Positions 53,075 to 62,969 of a stretch of 64,000 bases of DNA are shown here, in pieces. The notes beneath the pieces were generated by a model. That model worked only from the letters and a program-made list of their open reading frames with translations, was not told the origin of the DNA and ran no database searches. This stretch comes from Ypsolopha sequella (Eukaryota; Arthropoda; Insecta; Lepidoptera; Ypsolophidae). Where the stretch lies: positions 16,938,339 through 17,002,338 of the forward strand of contig OW204011.1 in NCBI GenBank assembly GCA_934047225.1, read 5' to 3'. The stretch's first letter is position 1. Every line of letters starts with the position of its first letter. Position numbers and translations under genes: made by a program.

Positions 53075-53220
53075 CCCGCGTGATGCAGCGTGATGGTACA
53101 GTAGAAAAAAGGTTGACTCATCGATATTCATGACGCCGATTGTTGCAAACGTCTCGCGTATTCTTCCACCATTTGTCGTGCAGCATCAGTATTGCTACCT
53201 TCCCCTGCAGCTCTAGGGGC
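53075..53220 (-). pseudogene. Degenerate downstream copy of the S2 exon
   Basis: The minus strand repeats the second half of the S2 exon (LELQ, HDKWWKNT, VCNN) at a 174-bp offset, with an internal deletion, and its donor is AT instead of GT (CG/ATGAGT). The intron sequence after both exon copies is also duplicated (CACGCGGGGGCTGA). It is not usable as an exon. Confidence 0.85.
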
Positions 53221-53266
53221 CTGCTCAGCCCCCGCGTGTTACAGCGTGATGGTACAGTGCACTCAC

Positions 53267-53450
53267 CGATATTCATGACGCCGAGTGGATTGGCCTTGCC
53301 GTCCTTCCCGTCTCTGTTGCACACATCTCCCGTGTTCTTCCACCACTTGTCGTACAGTATCTGAATCGCTCCCTTCTCCTGAAGCTCTAGGATGGCGAGG
53401 GAGATCTTGTCACGCCACGGGCTGCCCTTCCAGGTCGCTATGCCGTAACC
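53267..53450 (-). CDS. Kainate-type glutamate receptor, S2 exon
   Basis: A 184-nt exon after TTATTTCCCAG and before GTGAGT. It encodes GYGIATWKGSPWRDKISLAI, LELQEKGAIQILYDKWWKNT and DGKANPLGVMNIG, the C-terminal part of the glutamate-binding lobe, and ends one base into the Gly codon completed by the M4 exon. The GSPWRDKIS...ILELQ...KWW pattern is diagnostic of non-NMDA receptors. Confidence 0.93.
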
Positions 53451-53712
53451 CTGGGAAATAAGTGTTTTTTTTTTCATAGAAGAACAAATTAATGTCGAGT
53501 TAAAAATATTGAAAGGGGCATAAATGTTTAGAAAATAACTATGCGTAAATTATGGAAGCTAAAAATGTAAAGGATATTGAAATGACCATTTTGCACAAAT
53601 TTCTTCAACAGTAATGAGACCCATAATATTATGTCATACGAAAGTTTTTGGGGTGTGTTTCATTTTATTCTATGGCAGCTAAGTTCATACCCAGTGCGAA
53701 AATGTTTATACC
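53451..53712. other. Receptor intron, unremarkable
   Basis: Short AT-rich spacer before the hAT-like MITE; no feature seen. Confidence 0.4.
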
Positions 53713-54527
53713 CAGTGGCGTATTTACCCTAGGGCCAAAAGGGCCATGGCCCGGGGCGGCAAGCTGCGAGGGGCGACAAAAGCTGCACCTTGCGCTCAGC
53801 TTTGGGTGCCTTTCATTATCAATCGTTACCTATCTTTTAATTTATATTGCTTTATGACATGAATTAAAATTTAAAAAAAATGTCCATGGGAAATAATATA
53901 AATGTTGAAGTATAGTTGAGTAGAAATGTTTATTTCTTTGTATTAAGGCCTTTTTAGATTTTTCATTCATTATCATATTAATATTTATTTATTTTTATTA
54001 TACCTACATATATTTTATTAAACATTTACCTATCTTTTAATTATTTTTCTTTTAATGACATGAATTAAAATTTTAAAAAATGTCCATAGGAAATAAATAT
54101 AAATGTTGAAGTATTATACTTCATAGTATAACTATAATAGTTGAGTATAAATGTTTATTTCTTTGTATTATGGCCTTTTTAGATTTTTCATTCATTATCA
54201 TATTAATATGTATTTATTTTTATTATACCTACATATATTTTATTAAACATTTACCTATCTTTTAATAATTTTTCTTTTAATGACATGAATTAAAATTTAA
54301 AAAAATGTCTATATAGGACAAAATATAAATGTTGAAGTATAGTTGAGTATAAATGTTTGTTTTTTTGTATTATGGCCTTTTTAGATTTTTCATTAATTAT
54401 ATCATCATTCTTAGTCCACATCAACACACTGCTGGATCCAGCCTGGATTTAATTTAATTATTTTCGTTAACTTATGGGGTGGAAACCCTTACAGACCCAG
54501 GGTGCTAAATCTTAAAATACGCCACTG
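53713..54527. mobile_element. hAT-like MITE with internal tandem repeats
   Basis: The ends CAGTGGCGTATTTACCCT and the complement of CAGTGGCGTATTTTAAG form the TIR; flanks TTTATACC (53705-53712) and TCTATACC (54528-54535) are an 8-bp duplication with one difference, as for hAT elements. The centre has three copies of a roughly 200-225 bp AT-rich unit beginning GACATGAATTAAAATTT (about 53857, 54057 and 54282). Confidence 0.8.
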
Positions 54528-54535
54528 TCTATACC

Positions 54536-55172
54536 TACGTTACGAAAAATTATGAATCATTTCTTGGCTCGGCCTCAGGCCTCGCACTTTTAATAACCAC
54601 AAAAAGTTTTCAAGTTTTGGCCCCACACAAACACAACTGTAGTTAACACTAGTCACTTTTTCTGTTTTAACTTTAGGCATGTTGTTTACAAATTACTGTG
54701 TATATGTTTGTGTGTGCGTGTCTTTGGATGGCAATCTAACTTTTTACTCTAATTTTATATGACTTTAGACATTTCTTTGATTGTTATCTGTTGTGCCTAA
54801 TAAATAAATAAAATAACAAACTGTATTTATCTGAGTACTAACTTTTGCCTCATTTGCTACTTGATTATCGTTTTTATGACTGACTTTATAGTTTTTAAGT
54901 GACAGATGTCAAGAATGGTAATCGTCAAATGTGACATATGTCGAAAATGACAGATTTCAAGAGTGGCATGGGTTAAAAAGGACTTAAAAACGACAGATGT
55001 CAAAAGTGGAAAGCGTCAAAACAACAGATGTCAAAAGTGGCATAACTAAATGAAATAGCCCCAGGAATACCACGCTATAAAATATAATCATAATTAAATC
55101 CCACACTTATTTCCATTACCGTTCTGTCCGACTTATTTTTCTGAAAGAAATGGCAAACTTGTTAGTTATTAC
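54536..55172. other. Receptor intron with short direct repeats
   Basis: GACAGATGTCAAAAGTGG and variants recur four or five times at 54900-55045. No other feature. Confidence 0.5.
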
Positions 55173-55224
55173 CTTCGAGTCCAGCAGTCCACCGATCTGC
55201 GTCAAGTTACAATCTCTTTGCACT
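55173..55224 (-). CDS. Kainate-type glutamate receptor, 52-nt microexon of S2
   Basis: Bounded by TATTTTACAG and GTAATA on the minus strand. One base completes an Arg codon, then VQRDCNLTQIGGLLDSK, an almost invariant segment of kainate receptors leading to GYG in the next exon. Too short for ORF lists but supported by exact phase on both sides. Confidence 0.93.
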
Positions 55225-55384
55225 CTGTAAAATAATGAAAAATACACTTATACTGGAAGTTTAAAGAAAGGTAACTTAAATATAGCCGCAAAGTAGCCAA
55301 ACATCTTTCTGGAAGAGACATAAACTAGTATATAAAAAAACCGGCCAAGTGCGAGCCGGACTAATAATAATACAGATCGCGCCA

Positions 55385-55954
55385 AACTTCTAGTCCGCTC
55401 AGAAGTTGCTCTTCCCAAGAACGGCCTGAAATCACTGAAGGCAGTTTTAAAAGATCAGTTTTTATCTGTTTTTGGTGTTACCAGTTGGCAACAGATTCAA
55501 AGGTTAGCTATAGTCAGTGCTTTGAGAAGTGAATATTTTTATCCTTGTTGTACAGTGGATATCACATTAACCTATACACATTGGATGTTTTACCTGTCCC
55601 TATCCTTCACTATAACGATGTACAACCGCAGTCAAAATAGTGCTTTTCAAAGCATACAGCACTTCATTGTACTCGGGAGGTCTGTGGTTTAGGTACATAC
55701 AAAGGGCTTGCAATGTTCTGCGGGTCCAATTCAATAATGCATTCAGAGCACTGCTTCGTCTGCCAAGTTTCTGCAGTGCATCGGCAATGTTTGCTGAGGC
55801 GCGCACAGATGGTTTTCATGCAATCTGGCGCAAAAAGTCGGCCTCACTGCTAAGCAGAGTACGGGAGAGCGATAGCAGTGTCCTCAAAGCAATATCTGAA
55901 AGGTTCGACAGTCCTCTTATTTGGAAATTAGTTTTAAGAACAAAATCTGTTTAA
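55385..55954 (+). pseudogene. LINE ORF2 C-terminal remnant
   Basis: The plus strand holds an open end from about 55640 (FKAYSTSLYSGGLWFRYIQR ... VQFNNAFRALLRLPSF, then FAEARTDGFHAIWRKKSASL) to a stop at 55954, with the preceding part frameshifted. This matches the C-terminal region following RT in LINEs. The clade is not resolved. Confidence 0.6.
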
Positions 55955-56944
55955 GGCTCCAGTCCCCTAAAAATCAGTATTCTTGCAGAATTATCAGAAA
56001 AGAAAGATTTTATTTTAGTTAGTAAGAAAGCAATAAATAAAATACATTTTACGTTAATTTATAGTGTGGAATTTGAAGATTTCAAAACTTATTTTTTCCT
56101 TTACTTTAATGCTACTTTTATTAGGTTTTTTAGGCTTTAAACATACCTTTATTTATGTTATACGCGTTGAGAGTCTCATTCATGCACACGTCACGTAAAA
56201 ATTATGACAAAAACAAGAAATTTATTCAGGTAACATTTATTCCCATATCTTCAACAATAATCTTACCTGGTTACTTTTTTGGATAATACTTTAGTTTTCT
56301 TATTTCGAGTGCTTTAACTAGTTGTGATTTAATGAATTCAACCACTGATAAAATATTTTTTTTCTAGTAGAAAACTATCGTTTAGCGTAGTCAAATTTAA
56401 AACACGTAGAATAGAACTATTAATTAGTGAAATAACAAAAAACGGTATTTAAAAAATTATTTTAAGAACATTTTATAAAAATCGAAACTTATCGAGAGTT
56501 TAAAACACAAAACGCGTCGATATTTCCCTAAGTTTCGCTGGGACATCGCAGCGTTCAGACGTGTGTTGTGTAGCTCGACGTCATTTTACCTCTCGCTCGC
56601 ACGGTTGCTCCCTTTCCCTCGTGTAGATTCTTATGGAGAAGCGAACTGTATCATTAAAGTTGCTCTACTTGAATATTGCACTTATCATTTAATAAGTAAA
56701 CAACTATGGATAAAATATTTTTTGAATATTTTAAGAAATCCCTGTTTCGATAAAATAAAGTCTAATCTACGTCCGTCCGTATTTCACAGCATCATAACTT
56801 TAGCACTATCAAGATAAAGAAATGTAGTTTGGCACAAAAATAGCATTAATTTGCCTACATATTACATTGTAAAAAAAAATATGAAAAATTTGAAATTGTT
56901 TAAAATATTTTCAAAACAAAAGTGAGAAAAATAAAAAATATCCT

Positions 56945-57375
56945 AAAAATACAATATGGGTATCAAACTGTAGACACTAAAAAGGTGATTGTAAAAATAT
57001 ATACTTTTACTATATTTACTGGCACTGGTTTTGTGAAATCTTCAAAAAAACTACAATAACGTGTATGTCCGAAACTGGTAGACCGAAAAATATGAAAAAA
57101 ATGTCCATTATAGATCATAACTGACCAATAACCGGGAAAACTATACTGATTTAAAAATATAAAAAAAGTAAAATAAATAAAAAAAAACATTTATAAAAAT
57201 ACAATATGGGTATCACATTGTAGGTATTAAAAAGCTTATTGTAATAATATATAGTTTGGCTATATTTAATTCCATCTATTTCGAGAAATCCTTGAAAATC
57301 TATAAAAAAATGTATGTCCCCCCTCTTATCTCCAAAACTGGTGCACCGAAAAATATGAAAAAAATCATGGTAATA
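56945..57375. repeat. Tandem duplication of an AT-rich block, about 245 bp
   Basis: AAATACAATATGGGTATCA occurs at about 56948 and 57197 and CCGAAAAATATGAAAAAAAT at about 57083 and 57347; the copies are diverged. Part of the enclosing element. Confidence 0.7.
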
Positions 57376-57509
57376 TGCGTTTACGTAAAAATTACAGAAA
57401 AAATAAAGCGGTTGAGAAATTCACGAAAAAAAATTATAAATTTTATCATCCACAATACGGAACCCTAGGTTCTGACTAGAGTCTGACTCGCACTTGGCCA
57501 GTTTTTTTT

Positions 57510-58284
57510 CAAGATATTTGCGGTAGGCCGTTTTTTTGGGCGGTTTTAATTTAGTTTTCGGAGCTTTTATTAAATTAATTTTAGCTTAATTTTTACCATA
57601 AGTATCCGGTTATCCGGATAATACATTATCCGTTATCCGGATAGTAAAAATCTGCGAATAATTGCATGCCCTAATTTGCTTAGATTAAGTTATGTTAATG
57701 TGTGTTAATTCGAAAACCCGTAAAGCCGTATTTTAGAAGTTGTGGTCTATAAAACCCACGGGGATGGCGTGACACAAATTTTATACCAGCACCGCTGTCG
57801 CCACTTTTTGGAATAACTAAAGCCGAAGCTACATCCTTTTTATTACTTTACTTACTTTTATTTAAAATATATTAAAAAGCTATCGAAGTCACTAAAACCG
57901 ACAGTCGAGATAACAACGTGCTAGACAATAATGCATCAAAACAAAAGAACGTACGCAGCTGCGGTTCTTATCATTAAAACATCACATTTCTAAAACTAAA
58001 TTTTTTACCTTTTTTATTGCACCTTAGTCATAATCATGGACACACAAACCGACAGACACTTAATTACCGTAAGGGTTTCTATTTTTGATATTATATTACT
58101 TAAAGAACTGATTGTAATATGTGTGTTAGTATTAGGAATACATTATTTTGAATGTTTTCATTGTTACGATTTGATTATTAATTTTCTACATTTCCAAATT
58201 TTATAAAGGTATTTTTTATGTCAGGCATTAGTTAAATGAAAATCTTGATGAATAAAGAAATTTTCGGGCACAACTACACGCTTT
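57510..58284. other. Receptor intron
   Basis: A short repeat of GTTATCCGGATA lies at about 57608-57645. Otherwise AT-rich without features. Confidence 0.45.
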
Positions 58285-58440
58285 TTAGGGCATGCAGGTT
58301 TCCTTAGAGCGATAGGGCTCATCACGTTGAGACGTAATAATCGTCAGAGAAACGCGGGTGTACTTATAGGTACACGTATGGATGGACTTATGACTTGCAT
58401 CTCACAGTTCACACTCGGAACACCTCTTGACACCCCTTCG
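58285..58440 (+). mobile_element. SINE body fragment (same family as 508-785)
   Basis: Shares GGGCATGCAGGTTTCCTTAG-like sequence, GACGTAATAATCG and GAAACGCGGGTGTAC with the SINE at 508-785 but lacks the tRNA head. Confidence 0.7.
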
Positions 58441-58948
58441 GTAAAAATTTGCAAATAATTGCATGACCTATAAAATGTATTGTGTCTAAATACTAATCAC
58501 TTTTACTGCTACCAATAAGCCATCTATTCCAGATAGATTTACTTTTGTTTATTTTGCTTTTGCAAATTCATTTTGTTTGTTCCGATAAACAAACCAAACT
58601 TTGTAAATTACCGTTACTTGAATAATTAAAAATCTTCACATGTCAAATTTTAAGTAATCGTACACTCATTTAACGAAGTAGAGCAACATTCAGGTGCGGT
58701 CTCTAACATCTTAATGCAGCGGGGGGAGCGCCACTTCTAGAGCCTCAGGTAAGATGAAAGCGAAATGTTGCAAAGAGAGTCTGGGGCCTTAAGCTACTAA
58801 GTTTTTTTTTTTTAAGTAATTTAGATATTAGTTTTAAGTAATTTTTGTATATGAACTGAAAATTTGTCTGAAATAAATTTTTTATTATATATAAGGGCTT
58901 ATGTAATACTGCAAGTGTATAGCCTCATGTAATCTCCATTGTACACAC
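58441..58948. other. Receptor intron
   Basis: No supported feature; a GCGGGGGGAGCGCC patch at 58718-58732. Confidence 0.4.
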
Positions 58949-59097
58949 CTGTGATCCAGCATAGTACTCTCCATGAGGAACGCGTAGTTGCCGGCGAGCA
59001 CTCGCCGTACCCCCTCCTCGTAGGATGAGACGAGGGCGGGGGGGGATGCGGTCGACATGTGCTGCCACATCTTCTGGTAGATGTCGATGTTCGAGTC
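58949..59097 (-). CDS. Kainate-type glutamate receptor, S2 exon with agonist-binding Glu
   Basis: A 149-nt exon between CCTCCCCAG and GTGTGT. It starts at phase 0 (DSNIDIYQKMWQHMS), continues with EEGVRRVLAGNYAFLMESTM and LDH, and ends two bases into an Arg codon. FLMEST contains the Glu that contacts the agonist amino group in known kainate and AMPA receptors. The Ser/Pro insert (TASPPALVSS) matches the variable loop of the family. Confidence 0.93.
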
Positions 59098-59262
59098 CTG
59101 GGGGAGGAATTACGTCGAACTTTTTACATCGTCACGACATCCCCGAGGTGTGGTGTGAAGACCTTCATCAGGTCATTATTGGTACGGAGGCTAAGGGACC
59201 CAACCCTGCACTTTACCCCTCTCTGATGAAACTGGGCACGATTCAAGGACATATCTAAAGGT

Positions 59263-59395
59263 CACAGACATCATGACGCAACCAACTCAGTTGTGGGCGT
59301 GGCCAAATGTCATGCTGTTTCATTTCGTTATAAGGTGCACGCTCCATGAAACTTGCGAGGACAATACAATCGTGCCGATTTCATTGCGGGCGCAA
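59263..59395. repeat. Dispersed repeat, copy 2 of 2
   Basis: Matches 6243-6372 (TTGTGGGCGTGGCCAAATGT block). Confidence 0.75.
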
Positions 59396-60261
59396 TATTG
59401 AAAAGTTGTTTCGTTTTCGGCTACACTGTGAACGTTTTCAAATATTATTTTTAATCTAGATTACATTTTTGATGTATGACTCGTAATAATTTTTTTGAAT
59501 TTTTATGTAAAATAATAAAAGCACATTCAGCTACACTTTTGGTAAAAAGCCGTTAAATTTACGTATTTTATGGGCTTGTTGTTAAGATATTACTCAAATT
59601 TCACGATTTTTAATTTGACTTAAGCATAGGTCTAGACAATGTCAATGAGTTCATCCTAAAATATTATAATAACATTTCATGGAGACCCCACAATTTGGTG
59701 ACAGCGTTTGTATGGAGGTTTGCGTGTGGTGCCGGAGAGCACCACTTCATTACCTATGTAGTAGACCCCAATAACAGACGAACAGACAGCCAGCGAAGGC
59801 TAGTGATAGGGTACCGTTTGGAACCTTTCGGGTACGGAACCCTAAAAACAAAGTATAAGTAGTTATTCATTGAGCTTGGTAAGTCGTTTAACCGTCAGGT
59901 AGGTCGCCAAGTTAGTTTTCCTATACCAAGTTCAGCATGGTTTGAATAACCTTTGCATAACCTTACGTCATAATAGATACAGCCTTTATTGGATTTCTAA
60001 GTAGAACCGTTAAGCTTTGCTCAGTATAGAGTGAGAACAAACTGAAAAACAAATTTCGAAAATGTTATAAATCTATTTGCGTCGCAAAAGGCATTTAGAT
60101 TGTTAAAAGTGCAAGCACTTTTACGGACAAATTTTTGTCAACATAAAAATATTACAACATAAAAGTATTTTATATAATCTCGTGGGATGATAATTCGCTA
60201 CAATGTAAAATCCTTTAAAAGACATGTAATAAATGTAATATATCTGAGCAAAATTTATGAA
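59396..60261. other. Receptor intron with an element-end fragment
   Basis: 59760-59850 carries a GGGTACGGAACCCTAAAAA end typical of the 55334-57509 family. The rest is AT-rich. Confidence 0.45.
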
Positions 60262-60964
60262 GGGACGCAACTTTTATGCTCGCCCTGGGCGCCAATTCCG
60301 TTAGGTACGCCCCTGCCTATAGTAAAATTGTGAGAGATCGTGCCAAATTTGTCATTAGTCGTCTTGCCCCCCTCATAAATACCCGGAGTAAACTCTCTTT
60401 ACGCTTTAAGTTAAGAATCTACCTAGCGTGCGTCCCTCCCATCTTCACTTACGCCAGTGTAGTCTTCGCCCACGCCACTAAGACTCACTTAAGAAAGCTC
60501 CAAATTGTACAAAATAAATTCCTTCACAGAGCCACTGGCTGCCCATGGTTCGTACGAAATTACAACCTGCACAAAGACTTGAAAATCCCAAGATACCTCA
60601 AATCCCGATACCCCAAAACCCACTTCCCTCTATTTGCACCGTCCTCGTAGACGAAGGCGGCAACTCAACATATACTCAACAAGCCGCAAACACAACCACA
60701 TACACGCCTAACACTCTACGCCGGCGCAGAATATGGTTACTACGCAACGACACACGTTACAAATACGTGCCCGGTCGGTTTTCACCCACACATACATCAC
60801 AGCCGCCTTAGGTGTCACTTTGCCCCCTTGGGGACATACCATGTGCACACTTAAATAAATATTAATTAAGGCTGAGTACTTTCTGTACCCTTTACTTTAA
60901 AGGTAAAGTTGTTAAGGCCAAAAGGCCAACAATATATAAAACCAAACCAAAAAAAAAAAAAAAA
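60262..60964 (+). mobile_element. Jockey-type LINE 3' end with poly-A tail
   Basis: The plus strand encodes SKLSLRFKLRIYLACVPPIF, HLRKLQIVQNKFLHRATGCP and HKDLKIPRYLKSRYP, the C-terminus of jockey-group ORF2, then shifts frame. A 3' UTR and a 16-A tail (60949-60964) follow. It is antisense to the receptor and inserted into or next to a decayed exon copy (60967). Confidence 0.85.
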
Positions 60965-60966
60965 CG

Positions 60967-61048
60967 AGTCTGCACCGCAAACTCTGTCGCATTTTGCAGA
61001 GGTACTATAGTCCATTTTACTGTTAGGTTCGTACTAACTTGCCAAGTT
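60967..61048 (-). pseudogene. Decayed downstream copy of the M3 exon
   Basis: About 80 bp align to part of the M3 exon (blocks AACTTGGCA, CCTCTGCA and GCAGAC in order on the minus strand) at roughly 70 percent by eye. It is truncated at the left by the LINE poly-A end. Frame not preserved. Confidence 0.65.
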
Positions 61049-61133
61049 TGCTCAACATGAGGCTAACTTCACACGACATGAGGCCAAGTTTACAGAACAT
61101 GAGGCCAAGTTCATAGATTACGAGGCCAAAGTT
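61049..61133. repeat. About 21-bp tandem repeat, four copies
   Basis: Units around ACATGAGGCCAAGTTCA with substitutions, between the decayed exon copy and the M3 exon donor. Confidence 0.75.
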
Positions 61134-61148
61134 ACCACAAATACTTAC

Positions 61149-61346
61149 CCTAAAGAATGTCATAGTGGATCCTCCATTGAGCGTGCCGTACTGTATACGT
61201 GTCTGCGCTGCCAAGTCAGCCGCACTCTGCAGAGGCAGCACAGTCCGCTCGACTGTGAGGAAGGCTGCCAAGTTGGCGGTGTACGAGGACAGGATGATGA
61301 GGGTGAAGAACCACCAGATACCGCCGACTATGCGGGTCGACGTCGC
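61149..61346 (-). CDS. Kainate-type glutamate receptor, M3 exon
   Basis: A 198-nt phase-0 exon (CTTCCCACAG / GTAAGT). It encodes [20 protein letters not shown], then [14 protein letters not shown], the hallmark gating motif at the top of M3, and [19 protein letters not shown] with GGSTMTFFR at the start of lobe S2 (agonist carboxylate-binding Ser/Thr). The motif is exact for non-NMDA receptors. Confidence 0.96.
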
Positions 61347-61364
61347 CTGTGGGAAGTCTTCAGA

Positions 61365-61559
61365 GTTTGTAGGTGGTCAGTTTGTAGGTGGTCAGTTTGT
61401 AGGTGGTCAGTTTGTAGGTGGTCAGTTTGTAGGTGGTCAGTTTGTAGGTGGTCAGTTTGTAGGTGGTCAGTTTGTAGGTGGTCAGTTTGTAGGTGGTCAG
61501 TTTGTAGGTGGTCAGTTTGTAGGTGGTCAGTTTGTAGGTGGTCAGTTTGTAGGTGGTCA
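61365..61559. repeat. 15-bp minisatellite, 13 copies, beside the M3 acceptor
   Basis: Perfect or near-perfect repeats of CAGTTTGTAGGTGGT. On the minus strand they end about 20 bp before the M3 exon acceptor. The long repetitive ORFs on both strands come from the 15-bp (5-codon) period and are not genes. Confidence 0.97.
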
Positions 61560-61594
61560 TTTGTCACGGCCAATAAAGACTAGTGGTACAATTG

Positions 61595-61933
61595 TGAACT
61601 CACTATCGATTCGACATCGATTCGATAAACAAACATCGTTACACATCATGTTATCTGTCAGATAAATATGACAGAAATATGAATCGATCTGTCATATTTA
61701 TCGAATCGATGCTAACGTACTAGTCTACTGTCTAACGAGGGTACTAGCATGAACTTAGTGTCGACTCGACATCGATTCGATAAATAAAATTGTAACTCTT
61801 ATTTCATTGCAATAAGGGTTATCGCCCTTAATCGATAAATTCTAAATGATAACCCTTATTGCAATGAAATAAAAGTTACAAATTTTTATTTATCGAATCG
61901 ATGTCGAGTCGATACCAAGTTCATGCTAGTACC
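61595..61933. repeat. Two adjacent foldback elements
   Basis: 61740-61823 and 61848-61933 are long inverted arms (blocks ATTGCAATAAGGGTTATC and GACATCGATTCGATAAAT with their complements) with a loop of about 25 bp. A related partial hairpin with the same ATCGATTCGATAAA end lies at 61603-61720. They look like two copies of one foldback family. Confidence 0.85.
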
Positions 61934-61970
61934 CCATTCGTTAGTAGTTTGTAATGTAATGAATCTTTAC

Positions 61971-62094
61971 CTTCGGGTTGAGTCCCGAGCCCTGTCTCAG
62001 GAAGGTGCCCGTAATGAACCAGAACGAGTTACACACGCTGAACTGATTCGTTAGCAGTTTGGTTTCGTGACCGCAGACGTGGGTGCTTGTCGAC
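61971..62094 (-). CDS. Kainate-type glutamate receptor, pore-loop exon
   Basis: A 124-nt exon (TTATTTCAG / GTAAAG). One base completes the Trp codon from the M1 exon, then STSTHVCGHETKLLTNQFSV, CNSFWFITGTFLRQGSGLNP and K at phase 0. NSFWF...QGS is the M2 re-entrant loop. The residue at the Q/R site is Arg, encoded by AGA in the genome, where many kainate receptors carry Gln. Confidence 0.93.
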
Positions 62095-62330
62095 CTGAAA
62101 TAAAAAAATTAGAAAATTCTTGGTACTCAAACTATGTGCCCATCTGAATTATAAACTATTATCTATGCTATTTTTATTGAAACCGATTGACCAAGTTACG
62201 CACGTGAAATGGTCATTTGAAGTTGTGCATTTGACATTATACGGACCCTTAAACAGGCGGGGAGGAAGAGAGGTGAGTGTCAATTGAAGTGAGAGAAAAT
62301 TCAAATGCAGAGAATCTACATCCTTGTTTC

Positions 62331-62465
62331 CTAAATACTAAAGTGAAGTGATCTCACCACTCGTACGGCGAGAAGCTAAATACTAAAGTGAAGTGATCTC
62401 ACCACTCGTACGGCGAGAAGCTAAATACTAAAGTGAAGTGATCTCACCACTCGTACGGCGAGAAG
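62331..62465 (-). repeat. 45-bp tandem triplication of the M1 exon end and its splice donor
   Basis: Three identical 45-bp units (62331-62375, 62376-62420, 62421-62465). Each contains the last 18 bases of the M1 exon (minus strand CTTCTCGCCGTACGAGTG) and the donor GTGAGATCAC. Only the unit joined to the rest of the exon (62421-62465) is needed; use of a later donor would read TGG TGA and stop. Confidence 0.95.
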
Positions 62466-62584
62466 CGCGCCATCACGAAGAGAGTGAAAGATACGAGCAC
62501 GTAGGCGGCTAGCACGTACAACCATATCTCTATCGCGAGCGGGTTCAGGAAACTGAACAGACGGGTGGGCTGAGATGTGGGCAC
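62448..62584 (-). CDS. Kainate-type glutamate receptor, M1 exon
   Basis: A 137-nt exon (ACTTCCCAG / GTGAGA), the first receptor exon in transcription order visible here. It encodes VPTSQPTRLFSFLNPLAIEI, then helix M1 WLYVLAAYVLVSFTLFVMAR and FSPYE, ending two bases into the Trp codon. The F-x-x-PL-x-x-EIW pattern is typical. Exons for the amino-terminal domain and the S1 lobe should lie to the right of 64000. Confidence 0.95.
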
Positions 62585-62969
62585 CTGGGAAGTTATATTT
62601 ATTTATTTTATTATCTAATTACAGCTTTCGTTACAGGATATTCCTAATACAACATTGTAGTCAATTGTAGTAGTTACATTATGTGATACATTTATTTATT
62701 TATCAAAAATATTGAACAGCATTACATTCTAATCCAATTCACTGTATAATTAAACAGGTAACAATAATTAATAATAATTTACATAAAATATTTACAGAAA
62801 CATAAAATTAACCAAGATAAAAATATATACCATATATATATTTTTTTATATATATAAAAACGGCTCACCTCAATACGTGTTATGAAAGCCGACCAGACCC
62901 TTCCTCCCCTCAGTGTGAGGCGTAACGTCGCACACTGGTTCCATATCACGAAATCGTGGACTTAGGGTG
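62585..62969. other. Receptor intron
   Basis: AT-rich, with a TTTATTTATTTA run near 62692-62703 that may be the tail of a reverse-oriented LINE end. No exon signals. Confidence 0.4.

Larger units (their letters stand above)
55334..57509. mobile_element. 2.2-kb element or composite with CCGGCCAAGTGCGAG inverted ends
   Basis: AAAAAAACCGGCCAAGTGCG at 55334 and its complement ending at 57509 form imperfect TIRs. This terminal sequence is familiar from moth dispersed repeats (from memory). Inside are a LINE fragment and a duplicated AT-rich block. A related end fragment (GGTACGGAACCCTAAAAA) occurs at about 59830-59848. Confidence 0.6.

Noticed and set aside
56563..56817. 84-codon plus ORF inside the 2.2-kb element
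   Set aside because: No domain, no splice support and AT-rich; likely chance.
61365..61559. CRISPR-like array
   Set aside because: Repeats are contiguous with no spacers and the DNA is eukaryotic; the same applies to 23666-23878 and the 169- and 137-bp arrays.
61165..61665. Long ORFs of VGGQF or TDHLQ repeats
   Set aside because: They are the translation of a 15-bp minisatellite on either strand, with no conserved protein; the real feature is the exon 61149-61346 on the minus strand.
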